NCBI GenBank assembly: GCA_023213315.1
Contig: JAKCPI010012693.1
Coordinates: forward strand, 1-64,000
Origin: Euborellia annulipes
Lineage: Eukaryota > Arthropoda > Insecta > Dermaptera > Anisolabididae
Reading direction: 5' to 3'
DNA: 64,000 bases
The notes below the pieces were generated by a model. That model was given only the letters and a program-made list of their open reading frames with translations. It did no database searches and had not been told where the DNA came from. Made by a program: the position numbers and the translations under genes. This document shows positions 52,708 to 62,165 of the stretch, one piece after another (positions within the stretch are counted from its first letter, which is position 1; each line of letters opens with the position of its first letter).

Positions 52708-53335
52708 AAAATAAAATATAGCTATTAAAAATAATCTAAATTTATATTTTTTAATATTTTTTTAAGAAAAGAAATAGAGGAATTTCTCAAGAAGATGGAT
52801 GCTTGGCGTCTGGACCAGCATCCATCAGTCTGATAGCTTAGCTTAGGAGATTGCGAGAAGATCTCACTGACTGGAGCTGACTGAGCCTGGGGGCTTTGCT
52901 CAGCCAGGCGCCTCATAAATAAATCGCCTGGAATTTCCTCTAATTATTATCATTTTAATATTCATTTAAATCAAAGCGGTCTAAGAAAATAAACAAGGAT
53001 TTTGAGAAATTCTTTTCTGTCGTGCATTCATTTAAATCATCAATTTACTAATCGTTATTAATCAATGGTAAAACATCTTTCATTATAACTTAATCATATA
53101 CATTTATCTTAATTTTGAGGAAGTTGAATGAAAAAAAATATGAAAAATTATTATTTCAAAGTAAGTGGCTGTAGAATAAGATGATCACTTCCATTAAAGT
53201 CGAAACGTTTTTTTTAAGCAGAGGCTTGTAAATTTTTTGACTCTTCTTCTAGTTGTCAAATGTTGGTGAATTTTAATTGCTATCAGAGATTAGTTGGCGT
53301 TATTACTAGTCCCTCTATTCTCTTATCAAACGCTT
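52708..53335. other. Unique stretch with GC-richer patch and HHR fragment
   Basis: 52780-52925 is GC-richer and unique. 53183-53200 has AAGTCGAAACGTTTTTTTT, the 3' half of a hammerhead-like core with no CTGANGA. No gene. Confidence 0.4.
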
Positions 53336-53346
53336 CTAGATTGCAT

Positions 53347-53470
53347 ATTTTTCTTTAAAGGTCTTTTTCGGTATTGGCAGTCAATTATTTATTTCAATTG
53401 ATTTGTAGCCAAATCAATCAAAATAAATTTTTGTCACGTGAGACGGAATGCGAACTCCCTACCTTTAGCA
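53347..53470 (-). repeat. S2 SINE, truncated, with TSD
   Basis: Contains the shared 3' end (TACCGAAAAAGACC on the minus strand) and the S2 body (GTTCGCATTCCGTCTCACG), but lacks the box A part. CTAGATTGCAT flanks it at 53336-53346 and 53471-53481. Confidence 0.75.
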
Positions 53471-53639
53471 CTAGATTGCATCTAAAATTTTTGAATAATA
53501 TATCCAAAAATTTCGTTTAAAATCTAGATTAATTGGGTAATTAATCGTATAAGAGATCAAATTCAAGTCCAAATTTGCGAGGCCAATCATTTTAGAGGCC
53601 TTATGTTCATGTCAAAATTTCGATGTAGAGATTATTATC

Positions 53640-53772
53640 ACACCAGAAAATTAAAAAAACTTATAAAAAAAAAAATGTATTTCGAATGTTGTGTTCTGTG
53701 CTTGTCACACCAGCTTTTTTGTGTCAACATATAGAGTAAAGTGGGGTTGTATGTAGGCTATATTAACATATA
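53640..53772 (-). repeat. TH-A fragments around a TIR element
   Basis: TGCTTGTCACACCAGC (53698) and the CATATAG part of the head; the remaining GGTAAGAGAAAGTAAA lies at 55233-55248, beyond the 1.45-kb insertion. The interior is mostly deleted. Confidence 0.65.
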
Positions 53773-55225
53773 GGGGAGACCGGGGCAGGTTGGCCCACTA
53801 ATTTTTATTTCTTTTAGAAAATTTTTTATTTAATCATTTTCGTTTATGTTTTCATTTTAAAATGTTGGTGTAACCTTAAGCTACCAAATGGTCATCGTAA
53901 AAGTCTCCTAAATTGATGTTAGAATTAAAAAAAATAATTATTTCTAAAATATTTCGAGTGGGCCAACCTGCCCCGTGGTCGGGGCAGGTTGGCCCGGACC
54001 GGGGCAGGTTGGCCCGGAAGGCATTTGTTATTTTTATATGAATAAAAATGCAAGAAAATAATTTAAAACAACCTAATTTTAACACACACAGTTTATTTTA
54101 AATTATAATTGGTTATTGTAACAGTTTCAGTAATAAGTGAGTACTAAATCAAAAAAAGTATATCGTGACTTCAAGAACTGTTTTAACCGTGGTCCAGAGG
54201 TTGGAGATGAGAGTCAGAATGCTATGAAGAGCATTGCAGCACCTTACTTGGGCTTGGCGAGTTGGCAAAAAGAGTATCCCAACAAGGGTCCCAACTTTCT
54301 CTCCCAACGCTCAATTTGTGCTCGTTTGAAAAATCTCTTAGCCCTCGGGGCTTAGTGTAGGGGTTATCGTGCTAACCATTTGGATACCAAATGGCTTAAA
54401 TAAGAATGCCTGGACCCCCAAAATATATAATTATTAATACAACGGTTATCGTAAAAGTCTTATATGGCCGGAGTTACCGAAAAGACGTGTGAATGGGAAA
54501 AAAGTGTGAATGTTTAAAAAAAAAAAAAAAAAGCGGAAACACTTCATATCTTCCCGAACCACACATATTCAAAGAACTAGAACGTTTTAGAAAACAATAA
54601 GAACATATTCATATATCTGATAACAATTTCCCAAAAACAAAGGCACGTGCTCATTTATGATGCAAAATTTCCTCCAATAAACTCTCAATGACGGCCAGTA
54701 TAACATCGATATTTATAATAATTTTTATTTTGTTACTTTTACATCATTCATTACCACTAAAATTGAAAAGATAAAACACGGTTTAACCATTTCATACATA
54801 CAATGGCAAAAAATCGAGTGGGCCAACCTGCCCCGTCATTTTTGGGCCAACCTGCCCCATCGTCATATTTGAAACAATTTTTATCCCGCACAAATCCCGT
54901 TGATGTTTTTTAATTAATATGCCATGGAGAAATAATCCTTATACTCTAACCTTTAAACATAGTGCTCACTTTTTATCCTCGAAGTAACCAAAAAGTAGAT
55001 AAAACAATTTTATTCAACTAATGAAAATTTACTCCAAGGTGCAAAAAACGAATAAATGATCCTAGCTCATGCGAATTTACTCCGATCGCTATAGTTGTTT
55101 TGGCGGAAGGTGTGTGGCAGTGCTATTAAGCTTCATTCTGATCCGTATCACAATCGTCCAATTATTCTGCGAAATATCGCGACTGGGCCGACCTGCCCCG
55201 TGGGCCAACCTGCCCCGGTCTCCCT
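53773..55225. mobile_element. TIR element with eight GGGCCAACCTGCCCC repeats
   Basis: Ends GGGGAGACCGGGGCAGG and CCCCGGTCTCCCT are inverted. ACATATA (53766-53772, 55226-55232) flanks it, and the joined flanks restore TH-A. The 15-bp motif occurs at 53782, 53961, 53981, 54001, 54820, 54844, 55185 and 55202 in both orientations, clustered near the ends like multiple transposase-binding sites. An open frame (54137-54358) without ATG or known domain may be a remnant of its protein; S1 interrupts it. Confidence 0.75.
54343..54531 (+). repeat. S1 SINE with internal deletion
   Basis: GCCCTCGGGGCTTAGTGTAG, GGTTATCGTGCTAACC, then directly ATTTGGATACCAAATGGC: the segment containing box B is missing. 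Shared module present as GGCCGGAGTTACCGAAAAG, poly(A) end. No TSD identified. Confidence 0.75.
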
Positions 55226-55249
55226 ACATATAGGTAAGAGAAAGTAAAA

Positions 55250-55843
55250 AAGTAGAAGCTAAATTTCGACACTTTGCTCTTCTTTTAGTTAGCGTTGATA
55301 TTTTTTTTTTTTAAACCTTTTCCAAATTATCTTTTATGAATTGAAGAAGCATTTTGCAATTCAGACCAAGTCCATTTTCATTGTCCTGACCGCGATGATA
55401 AAGATGCAGGTTAGGTACGTCAAAATACTCGTAAATGAGAATAAAAGAAGACGCGAATAAATCTGCTGAATTTTATTATTAATTAAATAGAGATTTTTTC
55501 TTGTATAGTCCTTCAAACTGAGCCTAAATGTAATAACAATATTAACAGCAAGATTTTGATCAGTAGACAAAACAAGTTAAAAAAAAAAGATAAAAGCGTT
55601 TAAAAATTACAAAAGGGCTAGAGAACTTTTTAAAAGATAAATAATAAAGAATACTTGAAATGATAGATGATAAATGCAGCCTTGACTTCCCCACTTGAGC
55701 CGATGACAGTCGGCCATCTGCTGTTGGTGCTGGACCAAGCTCCTCAGCATCCAAACATCTCACATTTATTAATTCACAAATGTATTCATATAAATAATAA
55801 TTTATAATAATATTAATTATATTTTGAAAAGTTTTAAAAGAAG
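55250..55843. other. AT-rich stretch with a small GC-richer patch
   Basis: 55675-55760 is GC-richer and unique. Short minus-strand frames at 55361-55763 have no domains. Confidence 0.4.
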
Positions 55844-55849
55844 TTAATA

Positions 55850-56290
55850 ATTATAGACGGCCCATTTCCTATAACACCATCTAATAATGCGAAGGGGAAA
55901 AATGCGACGAGTCAAGTCTCTCAATTTCCCCTCTTTATTTGGCAACAAAATAGAAAGAAGGCCATGCACATAATTCTTCAACTGTATCTTTATCTCTAGA
56001 ATTCCGAGAGAGGCCATATTCAAAAAATATAAAAAAGGCCTAATTGAAGGGTTTGGGCGCAGACAGTGCAAACCCACAAATATATAGTTCTGAGATATTT
56101 CAATTTTAAACTTAGAAAAACCACAAAACACCAATAAGAAGTTTGTTTGCTTACTACTGTCAGAACGCTCTAATGGCAATATCAGGCTCAAAAACAAATT
56201 GTACAACTAGTACAGACATTTGATCAATTGATGGTGCTGAAAAGTCGGATTTGTCATAATTGTGGGTTAGCACTATCTGCAGCCGACCGC
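55850..56290 (-). repeat. family D repeat, copy 2
   Basis: 56060-56290 matches 5775-6000. The open minus-strand frame here (120 codons, 55844-56206) extends beyond the similarity and has no recognised domain. The GCAGCCGACCGCTTCAATT end matches the other copy. Confidence 0.6.
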
Positions 56291-57379
56291 TTCAATTCTT
56301 CAAGGAAAAAAATTGTACATTTATAACACTCCAACACAAAAGTTCAGGACCACTGTGGGTTCTCGACATAATTTCCTTTTTCTAAACTTGATATTTTTTC
56401 CTACTCCTCTCTTTTTTTTTTGGCGACAACAATGGACCAAACAACATCCATGGTCCATCATGTGGGATGTTTATTTAAAAGAAAAAGGGGGGACTCTGGA
56501 AATCCGACCCAGGACCACCGCAGAGCGGCCATCTTGTTCGGGTTGAATCCGAAAGCAAAGAATACACAAAAACAAATTAGCCCCTCGTTGATATTCTTGG
56601 CACGATCGCAACAGATGATGATGATGACTGACTTACTTAGCGTGATTTGTATTGTAGCTTTTATACTAAGCTTCATTTGTTAAAATAATATCTTTTTTTT
56701 TCTAATATTCACTTTTTTACAAGCACTTGTTAAATTATTCTTTTAATTAAATTTTAACTAATATTTTTTAATTTTTGCAAGGGAATAATAAATCTTGACG
56801 GTAATTGGCCGTTGCAGAAGCTATTAGATGAAATAGATAGTAACTAATTTTAGATCATCATTTTGGTTGGATAGAATTCAAAAAAATTATACGGTATTTC
56901 CTAGTTTATTTGATTTATAAAAAAAAGTTTAAACTTAAGAAGTAAATATATCTTAATTGATATCTATATAATTATTAATATTTTTTCTTGAATCTTATGA
57001 TTGATTCAATCTCTTACTTAAATATATGAGAATGGAAAATTGAAAGGAAAAAGTTTTAAATAAATTTTTTCTTTACAAATATGTATATTTATTTTAGCAA
57101 AGAAAGAAAGTGAGAGATAAACCAATCACTGAAATCAATAACATGTTTCCCTTGGGAAAGAATGTAGATGGGTTTCAGATGACCTAATCGTTCGTTGATA
57201 AAGGAATATATATCTGCTTAATCAGCCATTAAAAAAAATCATTTTAATTAATTTACTGCGTGAGAAAAAAAAATATTTTCGCATTATCAAAATAGTTTAC
57301 CGTGAGAATGAGACATGGACTTGAATTCGAGACTAAATGATTATAAAAAGATCGTCGCAGAGTTTTTGTTGTTTTAATT
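56291..57379. other. AT-rich stretch, nothing recognised
   Basis: A GC-richer patch (56430-56620) with overlapping short frames on both strands; no domain. The remainder is AT-rich. Confidence 0.35.
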
Positions 57380-58043
57380 TTTACTTTCTCTTACCTCTAT
57401 ATAAGCTTATGTTAATATTATATAGAGAGAAAGTATTGGATTCATGTCAAAAATTCGATGTCGAGATTTTGATGGATCTTCACGTTTTGAGGTCTCCTGA
57501 ATCCAAAAAAGTGGTTTTCGCGACATGGTCTGTCTGTGTGTTTGTCTGTGTAACAATAATCACTCTCAAGCATGAAGGAATTGAGCTATGAGGTTGAAAT
57601 TTTATATATAAGTTAAACACCCCCGGGACCGGAAAAATAAGCTTTTAATCAAAATCGACCAAAGAGTACTAGTACTTTACTGATGTACTTTTTCAGTTTT
57701 TTTCGATTTTCTCAAAATTCGCTCTAACAATTTTGATTAAAATTCAAAAATAATTATTTTTTAGATGCTATTTCAAATGTATATTCTCGTTTTGCCCTCG
57801 AAATTGTTTGAAGCACACTTTACTCTTGTGCTTCATAGGAAAGATAGGAGAAATGGTTGCCATGGTAACAAAATATAAATATTTTGCCATGTTTATGAAT
57901 TTGACATCTTAAATTCCAATATATTGGCGGGAACTAAATATATGTCGACACAAAAAATCTGGTGTGACAAGCACAGAACACAACTTTCGATTACCGAAGG
58001 TAAGAGAAAGTTGTGTGCTGTGCGCCAGTTACACCAGATTTTT
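57380..58043 (+). repeat. TH-A repeat, reference full-length copy
   Basis: The most complete plus-oriented copy. Head hairpin ACTTTCTCTTACCTCTATAT/ATATAGAGAGAAAGT (57382-57434), TTGATGGATCTTCACG and TTTTGAGGTC, a short GTCTGTCTGTG slot (57528-57552), AGTACTAGTACTTTACTG (57665), GGTTGCCATGGTAAC (57855), and the end hairpin (57955-58039). ACTTTCTCTTACC at the start and GGTAAGAGAAAGT at 58000-58012 are a 13-bp inverted repeat about 620 bp apart. Confidence 0.88.
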
Positions 58044-58378
58044 TTTTCGATTTTCTCAAAATTCGCTCTAACGATTTTGATTAAAATTCAAAAATCAATT
58101 ATTTTTTAGATGCTCTTTCAAATGTATATTCTCGTTTTGCGCTCAAAATTGTTTGAAGCACACTTTACTCTTGTGCTTCATAGGAATGATAGAAGAAATG
58201 GTTGCCATGGTAACAAAATATAAATATTTTGCCATACTTATAAATTTTACATCTGAATTCAAATATTCCCTACTGCCGGGAACTAAATACATGTCGACAC
58301 GAAAAATCTGGTGTGACAAGCACAGCACACAACTTTCGATTACCGAAGGTGGTGCTTGGCACACCAGATTTTTTTTTA
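58044..58378 (+). repeat. TH-A repeat, tandem 3' half copy
   Basis: Follows the previous copy directly, starting at CGATTTTCTCAAAATTCGC in the body and ending with its own end hairpin (58307-58370), whose loop is shortened. A tandem arrangement such as this could arise by unequal crossing over or by rolling-circle-like copying. Confidence 0.85.
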
Positions 58379-58492
58379 TAAAAACAGGCGAGTGTTAATG
58401 TTTCGTGAGAGTTTATAAGATCATCTCACAGAAATTCGTGTCGCAACAACAATGACAACTTTGTGCCTAATTAGTTTATAAGCCTAGAAGGT

Positions 58493-58512
58493 CTGAGGAT
58501 GGACGAAACGTC
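58493..58512 (+). ncRNA. hammerhead-like core without stem II
   Basis: CTGAGGA, TGGAC, then GAAACGTC. The stem II hairpin is missing, so it cannot be active. Single copy with no visible mate. Confidence 0.4.
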
Positions 58513-58735
58513 TCCTTTTCGGCATTTGGCATCCTTTATTTGCTGCACCTATACTTGCTCTCTTCCATTCCATAACATCAACAGTAACTTCTCATCAACT
58601 TAAAAAATAATTTATTTAATTTTTAAAGTAGATTCACGATTAAAATATAATAATATTGTTAAGGATAGCGAATAGCAGCCAGGAAAAATCAAATCAGATA
58701 AAAACTAGATCAATTTTTATCAGATTTTCCTTTAT

Positions 58736-58786
58736 TTGATCGTCGACGTTTCGGACGCCAGTCGCGCCCTTCCTCAGGACAATCAA
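58736..58786 (-). ncRNA. hammerhead ribozyme-like motif, best copy
   Basis: On the minus strand: stem I half TTGATTGTC (58786-58778), CTGAGGA (58777-58771), an extra A (58770), stem II GGGCGC/GCGTCC around GACTG (58769-58753, six pairs including one G-T), GAAAC (58752-58748), cleavage triplet GTC (58747-58745), and stem I half GACGATCAA (58744-58736), giving nine pairs. The ACGT of GAAACGTC is self-complementary, as in hammerheads thought to act as dimers. All conserved core bases are present; the extra base before stem II is the one departure from the canonical core. Confidence 0.65.
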
Positions 58787-58904
58787 TCGTCAAGCAAATA
58801 CAGATGGAAGTATTTCTAGCTAAAATTGAAATCGTGTATGAAACAATAAAATTTCAATATGCGACAAACTGAATGCATTCAGTCAATCTTTGACTGCAAA
58901 TCTT

Positions 58905-59110
58905 AAAAAATTTTCTTCCCCCCGGTGGGGGGGGAGTGGGTGGGGCCCTCCCCCCTCCCCAACCCCCGGCGGGGGGGGCCCCCCGAGCCCGTTGATTTTT
59001 TTTTGCCACTTGTTGACAAAAGGGTTATAAAAAACAACCCACCAACCAAAAAAATAAATTATATACAAATTTTTCAAAAATTAATAAGAGGACTAAGTTG
59101 GAGGAAGGGT

Positions 59111-59146
<36 letters not shown>

Positions 59147-59185
59147 GGGAGAAAGGGTGTAAAAAAAAAAAAAAAAAAAAAAAGT
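58905..59185. other. homopolymer smear at palindrome centre
   Basis: Runs of G, C and A, including a ~35-nt G run (59109-59144), replace normal sequence between the two arms. This is where a sequencing polymerase or assembler would fail on a long hairpin. The glycine-rich open frames here are artefacts. Confidence 0.6.
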
Positions 59186-59301
59186 GCTTAAAAGCAATGC
59201 CATCGAAGAATGCATTCAGTTTGTCGCATATTGAAATTTTATTGTTTCATACACGATTTCAATTTTCGCTAGAAATACCTCCATCTGTATTTGCTTGACG
59301 A

Positions 59302-59352
59302 TTGATTGTCCTGAGGAAGGGCACGACTGGCGTCCGAAACGTAGACGATCAA
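59302..59352 (+). ncRNA. hammerhead-like motif, mate of 58736
   Basis: TTGATTGTC (59302-59310), CTGAGGA, extra A (59318), GGGCAC/GCGTCC around GACTG (one mismatch), GAAAC, GTA (59341-59343) and GACGATCAA (59344-59352). GTA still fits the NUH rule for cleavage. Compared with 58736 it has one stem II and one triplet difference. Confidence 0.6.
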
Positions 59353-59498
59353 ATAAAGGAAAATCTGATAAAAATTGATCTAGTTTTTGTCTGATTTGAT
59401 TTTTCCTGGCTGCTATTCGCTATCCTTATCAAATTAAACAGCCATTTTCTCCATCGTCTTTATAATAATATTATTGGACCAACTCTGAGCAATAATGA

Positions 59499-59533
59499 CT
59501 GAAGATGGAGCATAAATAATGCACCGAAACGTT
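59499..59533 (+). ncRNA. hammerhead-like motif, solo
   Basis: CTGAAGA, extra T, stem II GGAGCAT/ATGCACC around AAATA (six of seven pairs), GAAAC and GTT. Lies just right of the TSD of the preceding pair; no mate found. GTT would still be an NUH triplet, but stem I is weak. Confidence 0.5.
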
Positions 59534-60597
59534 TCCGGCTAATTTGTAAACAGAGGGTGCCTCTGCCTCTACACATCCTTGGCTAAATATCCAGAGTTGC
59601 AAAATTAACAATTTTTAATTTAAAAGGGCCTGAAAACAGAAGAGCAACATAATAAATGAAAAAAAAAAAATTCAAAATGTATGATTCACAAAATTATTTA
59701 ATGGGCTAAAATTACAAAAATATCTGAATATTTACCATTAGGCTCTATAATAATTATCACGTTATTCAAAAACAAAATAACGTTTTTTTCTTTGTTTTTA
59801 CGCGAAATGATGTTTTATTATTATAAAATCATTTTTTTTTTTGTTTTAGAATTAAAAATGATTTTTTTTTTTATTTGCAAAAATAATTATGTGAAAAAAC
59901 AAAAATGGTTATAATCTAGTTTTGTATGTCAAAAAAGAGGGAGTGTTGACGGACATGCTCAGGTGTCTGCGATAAAGCAACTTCCGGTCTTTGCGTTGCG
60001 TTGCGAGAAGAATAGAGAGAAAGATGAAAGCCACCAGGAAACCGCGTCAAAGGCTTGTGTCTCTGAGTATGTGCATGTGTGTATATGTGCGTGTGCGTGT
60101 GCGTGTGCAACGAGGGCTGGACAGTTGCCTCGCGTCGGCGGACCGTTGCCGATGTGTGGGTATGTGTGTGTCTATAAATTTAGGTTTCCTTTGAAGAGTA
60201 GGTAGAGCTCGTTCGGTGGCGGCGTTGCCGCTCTGTACGCCATCTGGCAACAACTTCTCTCTCTTTCTCCCTTTGCTGCCCGTAATCAGTACAAACATTT
60301 ACGCCTAGTTTGGTTTTTTTCTTTATAATCATCTCTTGAAGTGTATTACAAAAAAATGCCATCCCACTAAAAAATGGTCTTTTTTTTATAGAAGATTTTC
60401 AGACGTATCGTGCAAAAAGACTTTATTAGGGGGGGGGGGCAACCCAAATGATCTTGGAAATGTATCATAACTCAGCGGACCACATATAAAAATATATATC
60501 CCCATATTAGTTTTAGACCAACTATAAATATTTTTTTTGGAAAAAAAAATATATTGGCAAGGAATATTGGCTGAATAGGTAGATATAATTTATAATG
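59534..60597. other. AT-rich stretch and GC-richer block
   Basis: 59940-60300 is balanced in composition with GT runs (60070-60108) and short frames on both strands lacking domains. Near 60420 there is an isolated G run. No gene recognised. Confidence 0.3.
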
Positions 60598-60656
60598 AAG
60601 AGATAAAGGCAGCCAAAGAAAAATAAAAACAATTTTTTTTTCTTTATTGAACAACA

Positions 60657-60699
60657 ATGTCGACTTTTCGGCCGATTCTTACGGCCTTCATCAGGACAT
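60657..60699 (-). ncRNA. hammerhead-like motif, left mate
   Basis: Stem I ATGTC/GACAT (five pairs), CTGATGA, extra A, stem II GGCCG/CGGCC around TAAGAAT, then GAAA-A-GTC. The C after GAAA is changed to A, which would break the first stem III pair. Confidence 0.55.
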
Positions 60700-60841
60700 G
60701 TGTTTTATTTGCCTCGAGCTTAGAGCTCTTGGCTGAGTGGTGGTCACTCTTGAACCAGAAGTCGTCAGTTGAAGAATTTTTGAACCTATATCAGGAGCTG
60801 CCAAGAGCCTTTCTAAGTTTAAGGCAAACAAAACAGATGTC

Positions 60842-60874
60842 CTGATGAAGGCCGGAAGAATCGGCCGAAACGTC
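60842..60874 (+). ncRNA. hammerhead-like motif, right mate
   Basis: CTGATGA (60842-60848), extra A, stem II GGCCG/CGGCC (five perfect pairs, loop GAAGAAT), GAAAC and GTC (60872-60874). Here the core is CTGATGA, the commonest natural form. Stem I is imperfect (GATGTC with GTCGTT). A (GTT)n run follows. Confidence 0.6.
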
Positions 60875-61082
60875 GTCGTTGTTGTTGTTGTTGTTCAAAA
60901 AAGCAAGATAAAATTTTTTTTTCTTTATTTTGCTTTAGCTGCCTTTATCTCTTGATTATAAAATACGTATATTTTGTAAAAGTGCAATGAACCGGGCTGC
61001 AAAAAATGTTCGCATGCGGCCCGAGGGTTGGCTACCCCCTGGCCTAACCTCTTCTATGACGTATACTAGAGAGTATATTATC

Positions 61083-61163
61083 CTAGTGTGAGGATGGACT
61101 CCCTCAGAACTAGTGTGAAGATGGAGACCCTCAGAACTATTGTGAGGACGGACTCCCATAGAA
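61083..61163 (+). repeat. 27-bp minisatellite, three units
   Basis: Units at 61083, 61110 and 61137, based on CTAGTGTGAGGATGGACTCC followed by CTCAGAA, with two to five differences. 27 is a multiple of three, so the surrounding frame repeats nine residues, but there is no other coding evidence. The last unit is followed by ACGTTGTG, so GAAACGTTG arises at its end. Confidence 0.85.
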
Positions 61164-61307
61164 ACGTTGTGTTGCATTCTCCTTTCAAAAAATGCATCAG
61201 GGAACCTTCTTTACGTCCATTCTTTTGGACGGGATGTCACAGCAACTCCCTCTCCTTTGCTGAGGATTATTGTAGTGGAATCCAAAATCCAAATTCAAGG
61301 CATACTT

Positions 61308-61497
61308 TTTTTTTAATTCATATAAATGTCTTTTTCGGCATTGGAGGCCATTAGGCCCTATTTATTTCAAATGATTGGTATCCAATTCAATTGAAATATA
61401 TTTGGGATTTCGTCGCCTGGGACGGAATGCGAACCCTTGACCTTTGGTATCAGAAGCCAATGCTCTACCTCTGGGCAATAGGTCAAGTGGCCCCTAG
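61308..61497 (-). repeat. S2 SINE with TSD
   Basis: Minus strand: GCCCAGAGGTAGAGC, a box-B-like GGGTTCGCATTCCG, S2 body, then GGCCTCCAATGCCGAAAAAG (shared 3' module) and a T-rich left end. GGCATACTT flanks it at 61299-61307 and 61498-61506. Confidence 0.75.
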
Positions 61498-61506
61498 GGC
61501 ATACTT

Positions 61507-62165
61507 AACCACAATCATTTATTTAGCTTATTTAAAGCATAATATACATGTAATAATATCCTTTAAAAAATGTAAAATAACGTTATCATTTTAAAACCCT
61601 TTATATTATGATTACATTGTCTCTTTCTCTTTCGTGCAAATTTTTATAATAACATTCTGGAAATTAAAGTCCGAAGTAAAAAATTTGGCAATTTGCATAT
61701 ATATTGATATTCTTGTATATTCAATACAATTAGTTAATTACCAACTTTCAATGCAATTAAATCACTCAAATACACGTACGTTTGGATTGTTTATAAAAAA
61801 ATTTATAACAATTATATCCAAAAAAGAAAAAATAAAATTGTTTGCATTACCAAAGAGAAAATGAATTCTCTTTCATGCAATTTTATTTGTTCTTTTTAAT
61901 TTCAATAAAATACTATTAAAATATTCATTTTATCGAAATTAACAAAAAATATTTCCACTCCCTCCCACGAGGGGAAAATGAGAGAGTGGGAATTTAAAAA
62001 AATTGCGGAAATAAATTTTTTTTTTCTCTAGGAAGAAATTGTTTTTCCTAGTGTCGAAATTTCTTAAGAGCCCCTAAAGGATTGGTTGCAGCGATCCTAG
62101 TAGTAGAATAAATCATGTTGATATTTTTTTTTTTTTTCAATTTTTTAACTATAAACATTTAGAAC
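61507..62165. other. AT-rich stretch, nothing recognised
   Basis: A 76-codon frame (61634-61864) is AT-rich with no domain. No repeats recognised. Confidence 0.4.

Larger units (their letters stand above)
58658..59460. mobile_element. HHR-like inverted-pair element with 12-bp TSD
   Basis: TATAATAATATT at 58646-58657 and 59461-59472. Inverted arms from AAGGATAGCGAATAGCAGCC (left) to GGCTGCTATTCGCTATCCTT (about 59410-59429), about 220 bp each. A homopolymer smear fills the centre (58905-59185). The right side has an extra 30-nt tail with AACAGCCATTTTC. It encloses the two best hammerhead-like motifs (58736, 59302). No protein-coding frame outside the smear. Confidence 0.82.
60598..60952. mobile_element. 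HHR-like inverted-pair element
   Basis: Inverted ends AAGAGATAAAGGCAGC (60598-60613) and GCTGCCTTTATCTCTT (60937-60952). The central arms TTTGCCTCGAGCTTAGAGC and AAGTTTAAGGCAAAC are also inverted, so almost the whole unit is a palindrome. Motifs at 60657-60699 (minus) and 60842-60874 (plus) face outward. No TSD found. Confidence 0.75.

Noticed and set aside
55844..56206. family D peptide as conserved protein
   Set aside because: The similarity to the peptide at 5783-5974 follows from DNA repeat identity and ends with the repeat.
58925..59298. glycine- and lysine-rich proteins
   Set aside because: Translations of the homopolymer smear.
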